Below are positions 1 through 11,077 of a DNA stretch of 64,000 nucleotides, one piece after another; the stretch's first letter is position 1, and every line of letters starts with the position of its first letter. The notes beneath the pieces are model-generated. The model ran no database searches. It was given only the letters and a program-made list of their open reading frames with translations, and was not told the DNA's origin. The stretch covers positions 1-64,000 of the forward strand of contig JAJKFJ010021481.1 in assembly GCA_027382625.1 (NCBI GenBank), given 5' to 3'. Source of the DNA: Tetmemena sp. SeJ-2015. Lineage: Eukaryota > Ciliophora > Spirotrichea > Sporadotrichida > Oxytrichidae. The position numbers and the translations under genes are program-made.

Positions 1-435
1 ATCTTTAAAGGTCTCCTTACTTATATCGTAGATAAGGAGGTCAGGGTTAGACTTGTAAACTTAAAACTCATCCAAACCACCCACGATCATCAACTTGTTG
101 TCGTGGTAAACAGTCTAATGATTATTCCTTCCGCTTGGGCCTCTCTTCACTTCTTACGTCCAGAAGAACACATCCTAATACGTCGCACTCTTTAAATATA
201 AATTTCAAATATATAGATAGTATCATTAAAACTTTAGATACTATTCCCTCTGGCGCAAAGAGTTCGGTAACTTTTCCAAAGGACTGAAAGCTTGGGGTAA
301 AGATTGCTAACTCTGATAATTTAGTCTGATTTGTGACTGCGAGGACTACTTCACCTCCTCATCGTTATCTTGCTAGTAAGAACGCTTATGATTAGTGCTT
401 GTGTGCTTGGCTTTTGGCGGACTCTATCTTTCCAT
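1..435 (-). CDS. Kelch-repeat protein, N-terminal part (runs off left edge)
   Basis: Starts at the ATG complementary to 433-435 and runs off position 1. Exon 1 encodes a charged, Ser/Gln-rich leader (about 60 residues). A 54-nt GT-AG intron (188-241) is followed by kelch-type sequence with the motifs NNHQTVYHDNKLMIVGG and PDLLIYDI, typical of a beta-propeller blade with its di-glycine and spaced aromatic residues. Gln is encoded several times by TAG/TAA. Kelch propellers usually mediate protein-protein contacts. Only one blade is visible here, so the partner domains and exact role cannot be given. The fold is fairly secure; the function is unknown. Confidence 0.7.
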
Positions 436-599
436 TGATATATTATTCTATTTTATTATACTTTCAACAATCTCTCTTTTCATTAGTACTCTGACAATTT
501 ACAGACTAACATTCCTAAGCAAAATTTTTAGAGAGCTTATGTTTAAGGATTAACTATATTGAATTTAAACTAATTCTCCTAATAGAGAGGAGTGAGGGT

Positions 600-1968
600 T
601 CATGCTAGGTCTGGGACTTGTCTAAACTTGAACTGATTGTCATAGTGGTTGTTGATTTTGATCTGAATATAGTTTGCGTTATCATCTCCACTGTCAACAA
701 TCTGATTTGAGTCAATTTTGAAGCCAGCCCACCACATGTCTAGATAATCACAGTCCTTTAAATAGTCTGGAAGTGCCTCATTCCTCAGCATTTGGAACTC
801 ATATCTGTAGTCAGTTGCACCAGTTGGCTGCACTATGGTCAGATAATCATTCTAAATGGAATAGCTTCCTGTGTTTATACTTAAGTGCCCGTCCTAATTG
901 TGTTACTGATACTCAGGATGATGTTGCTGCTGCTCTTGTGCTTGAGGAAGAGTCATATTAATTCCTTGACTATGAGCATTTTATAGCACGTGACTTTTGT
1001 TTAGCGCTTGCAGAGTCTGCTTAATCTTAGGCAGAAACTTTTTGGGATTAGCGTTAGTGTAAAGTGACACGCAGCTTCCATCCGGGTAGAAGCGGATATA
1101 TTTGTAGGAGATGACTTGATGAACGGGGTTATTCATAGAGTTTTCACTGAGGCCTTGTCTTATGTACATCATCTTGCAGACATAGAGTCCATCGAATCTC
1201 AAAAGCGGGCGCATCCTTAGCATGTGTCGCCAGTTTTAGAACTTCTGCAAATACTTAGTGGTCGCCTGATAGAGGGCGCATCCTGAATTACTCCAAATAC
1301 GCATGCAGTGAGCTTTGAAGATCTTTCCAGTAGACTTCCTTTAGAATATCTCATTCCACTCTTTGCATATCATTGGAGTGTGGAGGAATGCTTTCACATC
1401 CAGGAATGTGAAAATGTGTGAGATGAGTTCCAATGGCATTTCATGGAAGATGTTAACTCTCTTCATACTCATTTCATCAAAGCCATCTCCATTATCTTAT
1501 GATTGGAATCGAGAGAGTCTTGCGAACTCTTGAGCCTTCAGCTCCTCGTCATCTTGCGACTTGAGTCTCTCTTTTCTCAGGAAATCAAAGTTGTCGAGAT
1601 TCTTGTTCTTAATTGAGAGTTTTTCAAATAGCTCTTCTGCAGTGATATTAAACTTAGCGAGAGAACTCTCATAGCGCTGAAATTTATTGATGAGGTCAAA
1701 AGCATTTATGTTTTCCTCTAAATCCACATCGTCTGTTATGATCTGTCTAATCAGTTTCAATAAATGAAGAATTAGGAATAGAAGAAAGATGAATTTTATA
1801 CTTTTAAAATGATATAGCTAAATTTATAAGTTCATCATTCTCATTTAAGTCAGTGAGGTGATCATAGTTGTTTCCCTTTGTCTATTTTTTGTGAGCTTTT
1901 TGAGTGGAGGTGTCTATTTGAAATTGCTCTTGCGCAGTGGCAAGAGAGGGGTCGTTGGTAGATTCCAT
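600..1968 (-). CDS. FBXO9: FBXO9-like F-box protein
   Basis: About 437 codons from the ATG at 1966-1968 to TGA at 600-602, with one 55-nt GT-AG intron (1747-1801). The order matches FBXO9: a charged N-terminal region, an F-box beginning FHEMPLELISHIFTFLDVK, then the conserved C-terminal block with LLRFDGLYVCKMMYIRQG, YKYIRFYPDGSC and a WWAGFKID stretch. Length is close to the usual roughly 440 residues. F-box proteins supply substrate specificity to SCF (Skp1-cullin-F-box) ubiquitin ligases; the FBXO9 target here is unknown. TAA and TAG both occur as Gln and no internal TGA is present. The identification rests on domain order and motifs. Confidence 0.88.
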
Positions 1969-2409
1969 TTGACCGAGAAAGATCCGAGTTAATGAAGGAG
2001 CTATTATACTCAGAGTAAATAATCAATTACTTTAATTAATTATCATGCATCTGTAAGTGCATTCAGAGTTTATTCAAATTATCCAGACACAAATTATAAT
2101 GGAAATCTGTATTAGAGTGTATTTACAATTTATATTTCGCTGGATTAAATAAATCTTTGGCTAATAAAACAATTCAACAGATAAATTATAAGATTGAGTT
2201 AGTTATATTTGATTTATATTATAAATTTATCTGAAGTGAATGATATTAATTTATAGTTTTAAAATTGTTCAAAAATATTTAAATAAGCCAATCATGGTGT
2301 TTCATTTGAACCTCTTGAATTTATTAGCTCTCATTTCTTGTTTCTGGTCTAGGGTGTTCAATGATTTGATCTCATTAAAACTAATTCAATAATTAAAGAT
2401 TCATTGATA
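1969..2409. other. AT-rich intergenic stretch
   Basis: Lies between the 5' end of the FBXO9-like gene and the 3' end of the next minus-strand gene. I see no convincing coding exon, RNA gene or repeat here. Confidence 0.5.
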
Positions 2410-4263
2410 TCATATATGTGTTATAACATGCCAGATCTAGGAAGTTCTCGCAAGCTAGCTATTTCCTCTATGACTGACACTGGGGTCTAAGTCTATAGAT
2501 ATGGACCTCTCTCTAACAGGTTCTTAATTGTCGAATGAAAGGCTGGTCTTCTATTTATCAATTTGGTCGCAGATCTATTGGGTGTAAATTGGCTCCTTGA
2601 TTTCTTCCTCTTCTTTCAAAATGTCTTTCATGAAAACTAGTTTGTTGAACTTGCTCTTAGATATGATCTAAATAGACTATTAAAATTATAAAAGCTAAAA
2701 ATCTAAGTCATTCTCTTAAGTTTTCTCTCAAACTTTGGATCAAAAGCATTAGAAAGATAATTCTCCAGCTCTCCTTTGAATCTCTCTTACTAGAGTCTTT
2801 TCTAAATGAAATCTACCTTTCTCTCTTTTTGATTTTGCCTTGGACTGATGTTTACTTTCTAATCCTATGATGAATCTTAACCTTATTCATAGTTATGCTC
2901 ACTCTATTGGAAAGTTTCCTCACAATAGAGAGGGGCATGAGTGTTTAATAAAATTTCATTTTCTTGATCACATATGGTTTCTTAATGAAAATCCTGATTT
3001 TATTTGTCCATTTATTATGATGTGGAGAATAGCGAGCCAGATGTAAATTAAGTTGTTTAGAGCTACTATATAGAAGGCAAAAGCAAGTTCTCTTTTTTAT
3101 TATCTTGTAAAGTGAAGTCGCTCTCAGTTTATTATCGTTCTGTTCGATGATGCTTATACCCTTCCACTTAATGACTTCTATTTCCAATAGAAAACATCTA
3201 AGCACCTTTGTTTCTTGAATTTGTAATACTATGCAATTAAGATTCAAGCTAATTGGGAAAGGATAGGAGTGGAATACTGCTATAAGCCAGATTGATCTAA
3301 GTAATATTTAAATTATTCGAAGGTCTTTTACTATTAGAATTCTTAGAGTCTATATCTTATTTGTCCTTTGCTGCTACCTCTTTTCACTAGGTATTTTGTA
3401 CTGTTGTTGGGTTAAAAGATACTTCAGAAAACTAAATGGATGCTCTTCTCAAATCCTTCACCTCTTATTGATTATTATTCCCAGCATCTTTTTCTCCATT
3501 TACCTGACCTTCAAAAGCACTGAGCTTTGGCAAATCCATATTGACCATAGTTCGATTGAAGATTTGGTCTTGCCTCTTTTGCTTCTCCAGTTGCTTGAAT
3601 CGCTACACTGTGTCTCTATACTTCTTCTGCTCCTTCCTTTTAATTTTATTCATTTCCTGTTCAAATACTTCCTCATTAAAAATTGGGTTCAGCTCTTTTA
3701 TCGCTATGTTCTGAGCGAAGGGCCGAAGTTACTTCAACTCAAAACGGTATTTGCTCTCGTAAAATTTCATTAGTGGGTCGTTCTTTTTGAAATACTAGAG
3801 TTGCATGCACTTGTCTACAGGGTTTAAATAGAACATTTAAAGAGAAGAACTAGAGAGAAAATATAAAGCACTTCTAAGTAGCAAAATAAATATTTGGGTT
3901 GTCCAGAAACTTGAGATCATCTTTCTACTTGAACTGCATAAGCTTCTATAGATAGATGCTATCCTTAGCTCGCTCATTGAAATCTTCCTCTCCTATTCTT
4001 CTCTCAGTCTTTTCTAGCTCTTTGGTCTTTGCATTTAGATAAATCTACCACGGCCTAAGTCTAATTACAAATATTGATTAGCACACATGTTTATAGAGTC
4101 GCTTGAAGAAGTAGTTTTGAGTTTGAGCAGCGTCTTTACTCTCCTAATTGCTGTTTAAATTCTTAGTAAGCTTATGCAACTTTGAGATACTTTCCCTTCG
4201 AGAAGGGAGTAAAGAACCCCTCGGAGAAATTTAACTCGAAGGAGAATCTTCAAGTAGATCCAT
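2410..4263 (-). CDS. Hypothetical charged, coiled-coil-rich protein
   Basis: Begins at ATG 4263-4261 with MDLLEDSPSSSQISPRGSLL and ends at TGA 2410-2412. The frame uses many TAA/TAG Gln codons and appears to contain three short GT-AG introns: one of about 22 nt near 3866-3890, one of about 45 nt near 3370-3420 and one near 2680. The middle is Lys/Glu/Gln-rich and helical (for example MNKIKRKEQKKYRDTVQRF), followed by PKLSAFEGQ and a Ser/Asn-rich linker; the C-terminus is acidic. No known domain is recognised. The ATG is four bases from a TGA that would end the neighbouring element-interrupted gene after excision, so the two may be adjacent or even parts of one gene. Confidence 0.5.
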
Positions 4264-4346
4264 TTATTCAGTAGTTGGATTATGAAAATCGAATTTAAAT
4301 AGAATGTAGACTAATTTAACTTAAAAATGAAGAACTCCAAGACTTA

Positions 4347-4445
4347 GTAAAAATAGAGAGAATTTGGAGGGTAATATAAAGTTAAATCAATTCTAGCTCG
4401 ATCTTATTATTGCTCAATTAGTAATTTATAATTTCATTTCTTAAA
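4347..4445 (+). repeat. Left terminal inverted repeat of the 3.4-kb element
   Basis: Begins GTAAAAATAGAGAG and runs to CTTAAA. It is the reverse complement of 7616-7714 apart from about one base near 4411. Confidence 0.85.
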
Positions 4446-4885
4446 ATTTAAAGCGAAAGAATTCAACTTAGCATCAATGTAGAACATCAAGATCAAAGAC
4501 TGCTTCAAAAATGTAAGAAACCTAAATTTCCTATAATATTAAGCCAGCTCCTTTTTATCCTTGAAAAGATTTCTGTTAAAATATTTCTCACATAATTAAA
4601 TGAAACAATGATTTCTTTTTTCATTAACAAAGTTCATTGAAAATTATATTTTTACTTTAACATAATTTAATATACCTTCTATGAATTTAATTAGCTTGAA
4701 ATGAATAAGGCTTCTTCTTTATTTCCTAATTATCATCATATTTTAGAAAAGAGTTCTATATGACATTGAAGGTGAGAGAGATGCCAAAATAAATATTTTG
4801 TGCAAAGCATCATAACTTTCAAGTAATAATTTCATATATTAAACAAGAAAAATGTTTTTATCATTCAAATAATTTCATAAAGCTA

Positions 4886-4921
4886 TGCGCGGAAATTCCG
4901 CGCGCGCGGAATTTCCGCGCA
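4886..4921. repeat. 36-bp perfect palindrome, copy 1
   Basis: A GC-rich self-complementary 36-mer; the left half is TGCGCGGAAATTCCGCGC and the right half its reverse complement. It is strikingly GC-rich inside AT-rich DNA and identical to 7137-7172. Confidence 0.95.
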
Positions 4922-6051
4922 GTTGCATTATTTACTTCCAATGATTTAATTTGTTTTGAAAGATAATATTGTAGGCGACCAAAGATTATTTATCAAATAA
5001 GTTAATTATATTTATAGAAAAAAAACTTTTCAAGTGAATCTCCGCGTGAAGAAGAATATCCCTTAAGTAAGAAAAATTCTTAACTTTAGTCTTTTGTGAT
5101 TCACTAATTTCATTTATTTCTTATTCAAATTTGATGATTCTTCATACATTCAAACATAGCAACTATGAATTGCTTTCCTGTTGGCTTATCATAAAATCTT
5201 GTTTTATATTAAATTTTACTTAAGTTTCTTAATTCTCTTTTCCAAATGATATATTTCCATTCCTCCGAATATCCAAAGTTGCATTTCAAAAAATAAGCAT
5301 AGGTATATTAGGACCTCCCTCACAATTATAAAGAATCAATTCAAGAGAATGAAGATAAAGGACTCAAGCTTAAATGAGAGGAAAAAATTCTTGGAACCCA
5401 TTGCAGAATAATTTGAGAATGTTTGTGCTTGCACAAAATAGTTTGTTATTATGTTTGAATTAATTATTAAGCGTAAATTAACTCTAAACAGAAATTTTAA
5501 TAAAACCATAAATCTAAACTTGGAAGAAGGAGTTCAAGTCTCTTGGTTTTTTTTCTTCTCTTTTTTGGTTGCAAACAGAAGTATAGACGATTATTATGTG
5601 TGATTAGAAAGATTTATTCTGACCCAGGAACATAAATTTTTCATGAATCTTTTTTGTGATATGACAAGTGGAGGGTTCTGCTTCTAAAAATGTGGCTTTG
5701 AAAACCTAAGCAATTTTCTTCATTAGCATGAGAGCTAAATAGTTTACTCTATGAAAAGAAGTTTAAGAAAATCTCAAATATTTTTACCTTAGACAAAAGT
5801 CTAAAATGTTATTTGCATGATTGCATTTTACAGTGAAGTATGCTAAGAGATTTTACTTTGACATGAATTTACTAGAGAGCTCTTGTGGAGCCACTCTCAT
5901 TATATTCTCATCAAAGTCACGCTCATGATACTGCTCGAACTCTGTCATCATCATTTTTAGAATTCCAAATAATTATTCTGAAGTCTGTTTGCGAAATGAA
6001 GATATTAATTTAGCGAGGCTGAATTCATATAGTAAATTGCTTTTTATTTAC

Positions 6052-6744
6052 TCATTTCCTATGTGAGGGCATGACTTCCTTATATTCAAGTGAAAATTTT
6101 GAAATTTTAGTTTGTGATTGTTTTTCATGAATGCTATGTTTTTTTTCTGATCTGGCCCCCAATTCGTTCTCCTTCATGCTGTTTTGTGTTTCTTTTCTGA
6201 TCAGAAACGCCAAAACATGTAACTTTTCTGATCTCGAAAAAATTGATTAAGCAGCCTCTGTGTTTATTTTATCATGGGAACATTTGGTTTGAAAAATTTT
6301 CATTTCTGTCAAGGATGAAATCGAAAAAATATTTTTTTCTTCCAATCGACTTTTCACTAATATAGAAAAGTCCTCTACCATCTGGCATTGGAATACTGCA
6401 AAAGACTGCCAAATTTTTTTTACCAAAAAATTATTTATAGGTCTGCAGCATTTTCGGTTTTTATATTCAGGTCTCATCTGAGACTTGATGATACCTTTTG
6501 CATAATTGAGTTCAAAAATAATTTTGAAATTTTTCTTGATATGACTTTTAAATCGCCTGTAGCATTTATGATTTGAGTAAACTTTCACTTTTATTTCAGC
6601 TTCTTTGATTGCGAATAATGAAAGACAGAATTTTTTTTTGGAGATTATTTCGAAAAGCATCTGAGAGAAAAGAAAGTGATATGATGTAATCAAAGAATTT
6701 TTTTCATGGAATAATATCTCAAACTAAATATAACTCATCCACAT
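6052..6744 (-). CDS. Unrecognised ORF inside the 3.4-kb element
   Basis: 231 codons from ATG (6742-6744) to TGA (6052-6054). The frame is open further upstream to about 6970 without another ATG, and a pyrimidine-AG at about 6945 could be a splice acceptor. The product is basic, Lys/Phe/Ser-rich, with a Cys pair in RKCCRPINNF and a segment WQSFAVFQCQMVEDFSILVK. No DDE transposase, recombinase or zinc-finger signature is evident. Glutamine is mostly CAA/CAG here, with few TAA/TAG. It may be an element-encoded accessory protein or a chance frame in AT-rich DNA. Confidence 0.35.
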
Positions 6745-7136
6745 TATTTAAGCAAGGTGTCTTGAGAAAAATTTTGATTTTCTTATGTTCATGTTAAATT
6801 TATTTCTTGCAGCAAAAAGTGCATCATGATAGTTTGAGAGAAAAAAAGTGTCAAATTTATATATGAGTTCTAAAAGTACTTTTACAAAGTTTAAAAGATT
6901 TTCTGACTTAATTGAAATTAGAAAGTGAAGCAAAAATAGAAGTAGCTGAAAAGAGAAATGATCTCATTTCAAAAAAAATATTTTGAAATTTACACAAAAA
7001 TATGTTTGCTTATAGAAAAGTATTAGTCTACCTTAAAATAGTTTTTATGAGTTTAGATTTAAAAATAATATTTGAAGATAACCTATGAAATTAACTTCCT
7101 TAGTTGATTAAATCATTTTGGTATAAATAATGATAC

Positions 7137-7172
7137 TGCGCGGAAATTCCGCGCGCGCGGAATTTCCGCGCA
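7137..7172. repeat. 36-bp perfect palindrome, copy 2
   Basis: Identical to 4886-4921. It lies 542 bp from the right end of the element, while copy 1 lies 539 bp from the left end. It could form a cruciform or bind a dimeric protein. Confidence 0.95.
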
Positions 7173-7615
7173 GTGATTCCTCAAAACTATTTAAATGTAA
7201 TCACTTAAATCTCTTTTAGATTGAAAAATTTCGAGATCAATAAAATTTTGATTTAGTTTTATATTCAAATGGGCAACTTACTCTCGTCTTAATTTTTCTT
7301 ACAAAAAAAATGGATCATGAAACTTATTTAAAGTTGCTAATGACTCAGCATTATTTTTCAGATTAATTTAAATGAAAGAGTTTGATTGAAAATATTCGAA
7401 ATAATATGTTCTTGTAGAATGAACTTAGAATATTGTTTGTGAAATATTTTGCAATATGAATTGAGAAAATAATCAAAACAATTTAAAGAACATAAATTTT
7501 TTAGATGAAAGAAAAATTTATTTACTAAACTGCAGTTTTTAATTTCTTACTTATTTATGGATGTCTGTGGTATAGAGTTTGTTCTTTCATGCGTGTTGGA
7601 TCTCGAGAGTTTATA

Positions 7616-7714
7616 TTTAAGAAATGAAATTATAAATTACTAATTGAGCTATAATAAGATCGAGCTAGAATTGATTTAACTTTATATTACCCTCCAAATT
7701 CTCTCTATTTTTAC
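7616..7714 (-). repeat. Right terminal inverted repeat of the 3.4-kb element
   Basis: Inverted partner of 4347-4445; ends CTCTATTTTTAC and is followed by TA. Confidence 0.85.
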
Positions 7715-8941
7715 TAACTCTCTTAAAGCTCAAGCAATTTCTTTACTCTCTCTATCTCTTCTAGCTTCTTTTTAATCTCCAGCTCTTCTTACCTCTTCAA
7801 CTCTTGGAGTTTTCTCTCCTCAAAGATCTTCTCTATCTCACTCCGCATGTAGAGCGCAGGGTCATTCAAGATTAATGGGTTGATAGCTCTGTTGTGAATA
7901 CGCTAGTACTTAATTATAGTCTCAGGATCAACTTTCTTCTCAATTCTTAAGGGACTTAGACTCTTGTTGCCTTTACTCCTTATTGGCTTTAAAACTTTAA
8001 ACCTGCTTTACTTTATTGAAGACTGGTGGGCATCATCGATCGATTAAGACCTCTTTGAGGTTTGCGCGTTGCTCTCTTAATTTGACTTTTGATTAAAAGT
8101 TGTCGATACTAAGTTAAGCTTGAAGTTTCGAGAAGTCTGCAGAGATAATTAAGGATTTTCCTCAATTTGAGATAGCTGTGAGCCAGCTACTTCACTACTT
8201 TGATCTATAAGATTCCTCATCTTTAAAGGAGAAGATAAGTAGGAAGAGTTATGAGCAACAAATTGTAGATTAAAGTAATGAAATTTGATTATATGAGCTC
8301 TGGTCGTAACAGATTGGGATCTCAAGTTAAATATAGGTCCTTTGAGCGTTGGAACTTTCTATATTTGTAAAGGTCTCTTGTTCTGTTATATTTCTAGCTC
8401 ATTGAACATCTAACTAGCTTAGGAACTGCTGAAATCCCCTCTTCTCTGTAATCCTTCTATCTTAACTTAAAGCTGAATTATTATTATATTTGATTCTATC
8501 TCTGTGAGTGGAATCTGGCCAAGTTTGAGGAGAGTAACCGTGTCTAGGAATCTGCCATGTTTCGTTTCCTTTTTCTTCTTATCTTGAAAGGGGCTGTTCA
8601 TCATCTCATTGTCTCAATTCAGATTTGCAATAACAGAGGCTGGCTTTTCGTTGTTGGGGTCGTGAGTTTAATTCTTGTTTCTGAAGAACTTAATGAAGCG
8701 AGAATTCTCTTTTAATGGCGGCTTGAATTAAGCCATTGCATTCAAGTGCTCCTCAGTTTCCTTTGCAATATATTTCTATATTCAAGATTAGATTCTACTT
8801 ATTTGAGAGGAAGAAGTGAAGAAGCAGACATGAAAAATTAATTAGGATCTTTAATTAACCTACACTTAGAGAAGACTTTGGATCTTCATACTTTTGCGAT
8901 GGCGAAGGGGTAGAATTTTATTGGCTGAGTAGCTTGGACAT
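7715..8941 (-). CDS. Hypothetical protein interrupted by the TIR element
   Basis: Starts at ATG 8941-8939 (MSKLLSQQNSTPSPSQKYED). A GT-AG intron of about 88 nt precedes the main frame, which runs to the element at 7715. It contains one in-frame TGA at 8614-8616, best read as Trp between ANLN and DNEMM. The protein is Ser/Gln/Lys-rich and its C-terminus is a coiled coil (EEIERVKKLLELQES). After removal of 4347-7714 and one TA the frame continues into 4346-4268 and ends at TGA. No domain is recognised. The interruption is clear; the product is unknown. Confidence 0.5.
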
Positions 8942-9172
8942 AGAATATAGTTACAGATGCTAATTATTTAACTTTGCTTTAATTATTTTAAGAGAATATA
9001 AATCTCATATCAAATCTACGAAAGGTGATTCAGATCTGATGATTCAATTTAAGAATTATGAAATAAAGAGTGGTGATCCAAATCTTATTATTGCTACAAT
9101 TTGATACTTTAATTAAATCCATTCATTGCTGACAATAAGTTCTAAAGTTCATTAGACCTTTAGTGTTCATAG

Positions 9173-10582
9173 TCATGCTTAGTAGTGGTAGCCTTGTGCA
9201 GCCACACTCTTAGTAGAATAACTCTGGTCTTGAGTCACATCTCTCAGCACCTTGATAAAGGGAGGGATTTAGAAATCTTCGTTAGTGGTCTCTGCTCTCA
9301 GAAACACCGGCTGCCCAGGAACATTTAGAATAGTCTCAACGTGGTAGCTCTGCCCACCATAGATGAAGCAAGTTCTTTTCTTCTCTAGAGTGAGATAAGT
9401 GCTATCCTTGTGCTGCATTAAGTCTAAGTACTTGCGAGCGGTTATTATCTTCTGCTCCTGTATTCTTTGCTTATATATAAATAGCCAGATAAATCACATG
9501 CTTATTCTAAGTGTATCTGACTTCAAAATTGTGTACATAGGAGTTGTTCTTGCCTCTCTTCCTCAGATATACTTCTACTCCGTTGTCTGACTTGACATTG
9601 GTGCGGAAGCTGGGGTGAAGCACTGTTTCGAGTACTTCAAATGTCTCATGGGGCTGGTCATTAGGGATGCCGATTGAGGAATGATCTGAGGGATTGGCAA
9701 GTTAGATGATAAACTTTTTGAAGAAGGAGTTTGGAGTGGGGAGCCCAATAAGTTTAGTAACCACATCCAAGCTCTTGTCAATCTTCTACTTGAAGTTAGT
9801 GTTCACATTATCCACTATGAAGTGCTTATGGTGCCCAAGATATGCATTCTTAGAATACAAGTGTAGAGTATAACTTATCATTCACATATTTATTCCTCAA
9901 TCTCTAATCTACTATGATGGCTTGCTCTATGGACTCATACCTGGCTTCATTGCTCTTGTTGAAGAAGTCAATAGCTCCATCTGCTGCTGTTATCATATGC
10001 ACCACTGCATCATACCGCTTGTCCCTCAGTTAGAACAAACTCCAACCCATCTCATCTAGCACAGTCTGCCACTGGTCATTAGTGATGTAGGCAGAGCCAT
10101 CCATCAGTCCTCTATCGCAAAGTATCACAGATTTCTAGCCCTCATTCCTTGCCAACTCTGTGAAGTTATCTTCCAAGGCTATTTGAGTCTTCATCAGCTT
10201 CATATTGTAATAGAATCTCTTGATTAATGAACACTTAATTTGATAGCTGCATTTGAAACTTAACTTGCATGTCGTAGGTGAACTCTTTCATGTTGATCAT
10301 GGCACCTCCCTTACTGAAGAGTGTGGCTGCTTCAGGCACGCAGAATACTCTGAAGCCGAACTCATTGAGCACATTTGAGAGATGAGTGATGGCTGTAGTC
10401 TTGCCTGCACATGGCCCACCAGTCAAACATATTTTGTAGAGCTGCATGTTAGGGTGCTTGGCATCCCCATGATCCAACGATGTAGCGTAGTTGCACTGCC
10501 GTTGCTGAACTAGAACTTGCTAAGATGGGTTTTTAAAGTAGAGCGTCTTTGCTAGACTGGTTCTCTAAATAAGTTTGAGCAT
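9173..10582 (-). CDS. Ttd14-like protein: P-loop ATPase plus CYTH-type domain
   Basis: ATG at 10580-10582 and TGA at 9173-9175. After a short basic leader comes a Walker A P-loop, CLTGGPCAGKTTAITHLS, then FRVFCVPEAATLF, a Walker B-like ILCDRGLMDGSAY, and a C-terminal beta-rich region with VEVYLRKRGKNNSYVHNFEVR and FLRAETTNEDFQIPPF. This order matches the AAA_28/NadR-type ATPase followed by a CYTH-like tunnel fold seen in Drosophila Ttd14 (TRPL translocation defect 14) and protist homologues. Three short GT-AG introns of about 28-37 nt restore the frame. Function by family: nucleotide or phosphoinositide-linked trafficking, not shown here. Confidence 0.75.
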
Positions 10583-10797
10583 GAATGGTGATTTATTTAA
10601 GTGAATTTAATGAGTTATTTGTGTGGGTGGGTGGAATTAATTTATAGATTCCCTCTTTTATCCACACAAACAGCATCATCATCACTAATATGATCACATG
10701 TCTTTGTATGCTTGATGTGTAATTAATTATTGATAATAAATTACTGCTTTGTATTACAATAAATTTGAAATATCATCGTTAACAAGTTGCATTCTGT

Positions 10798-11064
10798 TCA
10801 ATCACTTGGAGCATAGTTTTACCTCGAGGCTGTACTTTATTTACTCTCTTCTTAGTTATAATAGCTTAGATTGTTGTTGAACCCGTAGAGACCTTCATCC
10901 AAGGTGTCGGAGAGATTGATCCCGTCCACTTCCTTGAAGATATCATCTAGCTCCTTGAACTCGTTCTCGATGTCGTCCATTAGGTTGGCCAGGTAGTCCA
11001 CTTCTTTCTCCTCCTCATTTAAGTCAGCTGCATTTGCTTTCCTACTACTGCTCTGGGAAGACAT
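10798..11064 (-). CDS. Small acidic hypothetical protein
   Basis: 88 codons from ATG 11062-11064 to TGA 10798-10800: a Ser-rich start, then a very acidic helix (EEEKEVDYLANLMDDIENEF), then an Asn/Ser-rich tail. The start lies only 14 bases after the TGA of the upstream minus-strand gene, so it could instead be a 3' exon of that gene joined by an unrecognised intron. No family is recognised. Confidence 0.45.
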
Positions 11065-11077
11065 TAAATTCTATCGT

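Larger units (their letters stand above)
4347..7714. mobile_element. 3.4-kb element with 99-bp terminal inverted repeats, flanked by TA
   Basis: The left end (4347-4445) and right end (7616-7714) are inverted copies of each other with about one mismatch. Both ends are flanked by TA (4345-4346 and 7715-7716), as for a TA-targeting DNA transposon or a TA-bounded internal eliminated sequence. Two identical 36-bp perfect palindromes lie at nearly equal distances (about 540 bp) from the two ends. The interior is very AT-rich, with one minus-strand frame of 231 codons and no recognisable transposase. The element interrupts a minus-strand coding frame; joining the flanks at a single TA keeps that frame open. 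Whether it is a transposon, a non-autonomous relic or a precisely excised germline segment is not decided by sequence alone. Confidence 0.75.

Noticed and set aside
2945..3247. A 100-codon minus-strand ORF in the frame starting NLNCIVLQIQ
   Set aside because: Another minus-strand frame in the same place is continuous with exons on both sides and has better coding character.
3396..3773. A hydrophobic plus-strand ORF of 125 codons
   Set aside because: It is the antisense of a Lys/Glu/Gln-rich minus-strand exon; the Leu/Ser/Phe-rich composition is the usual shadow of such coding.
4886..7172. CRISPR-like repeats
   Set aside because: Only two copies, 2.2 kb apart, inside a TIR element in a eukaryotic genome; no spacer array or cas genes.
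4347..7714. Telomere-bearing or TBE-type element
   Set aside because: The ends begin GTAAAAATAGAG and carry no C4A4-like telomeric repeats, and no DDE transposase frame was recognised.
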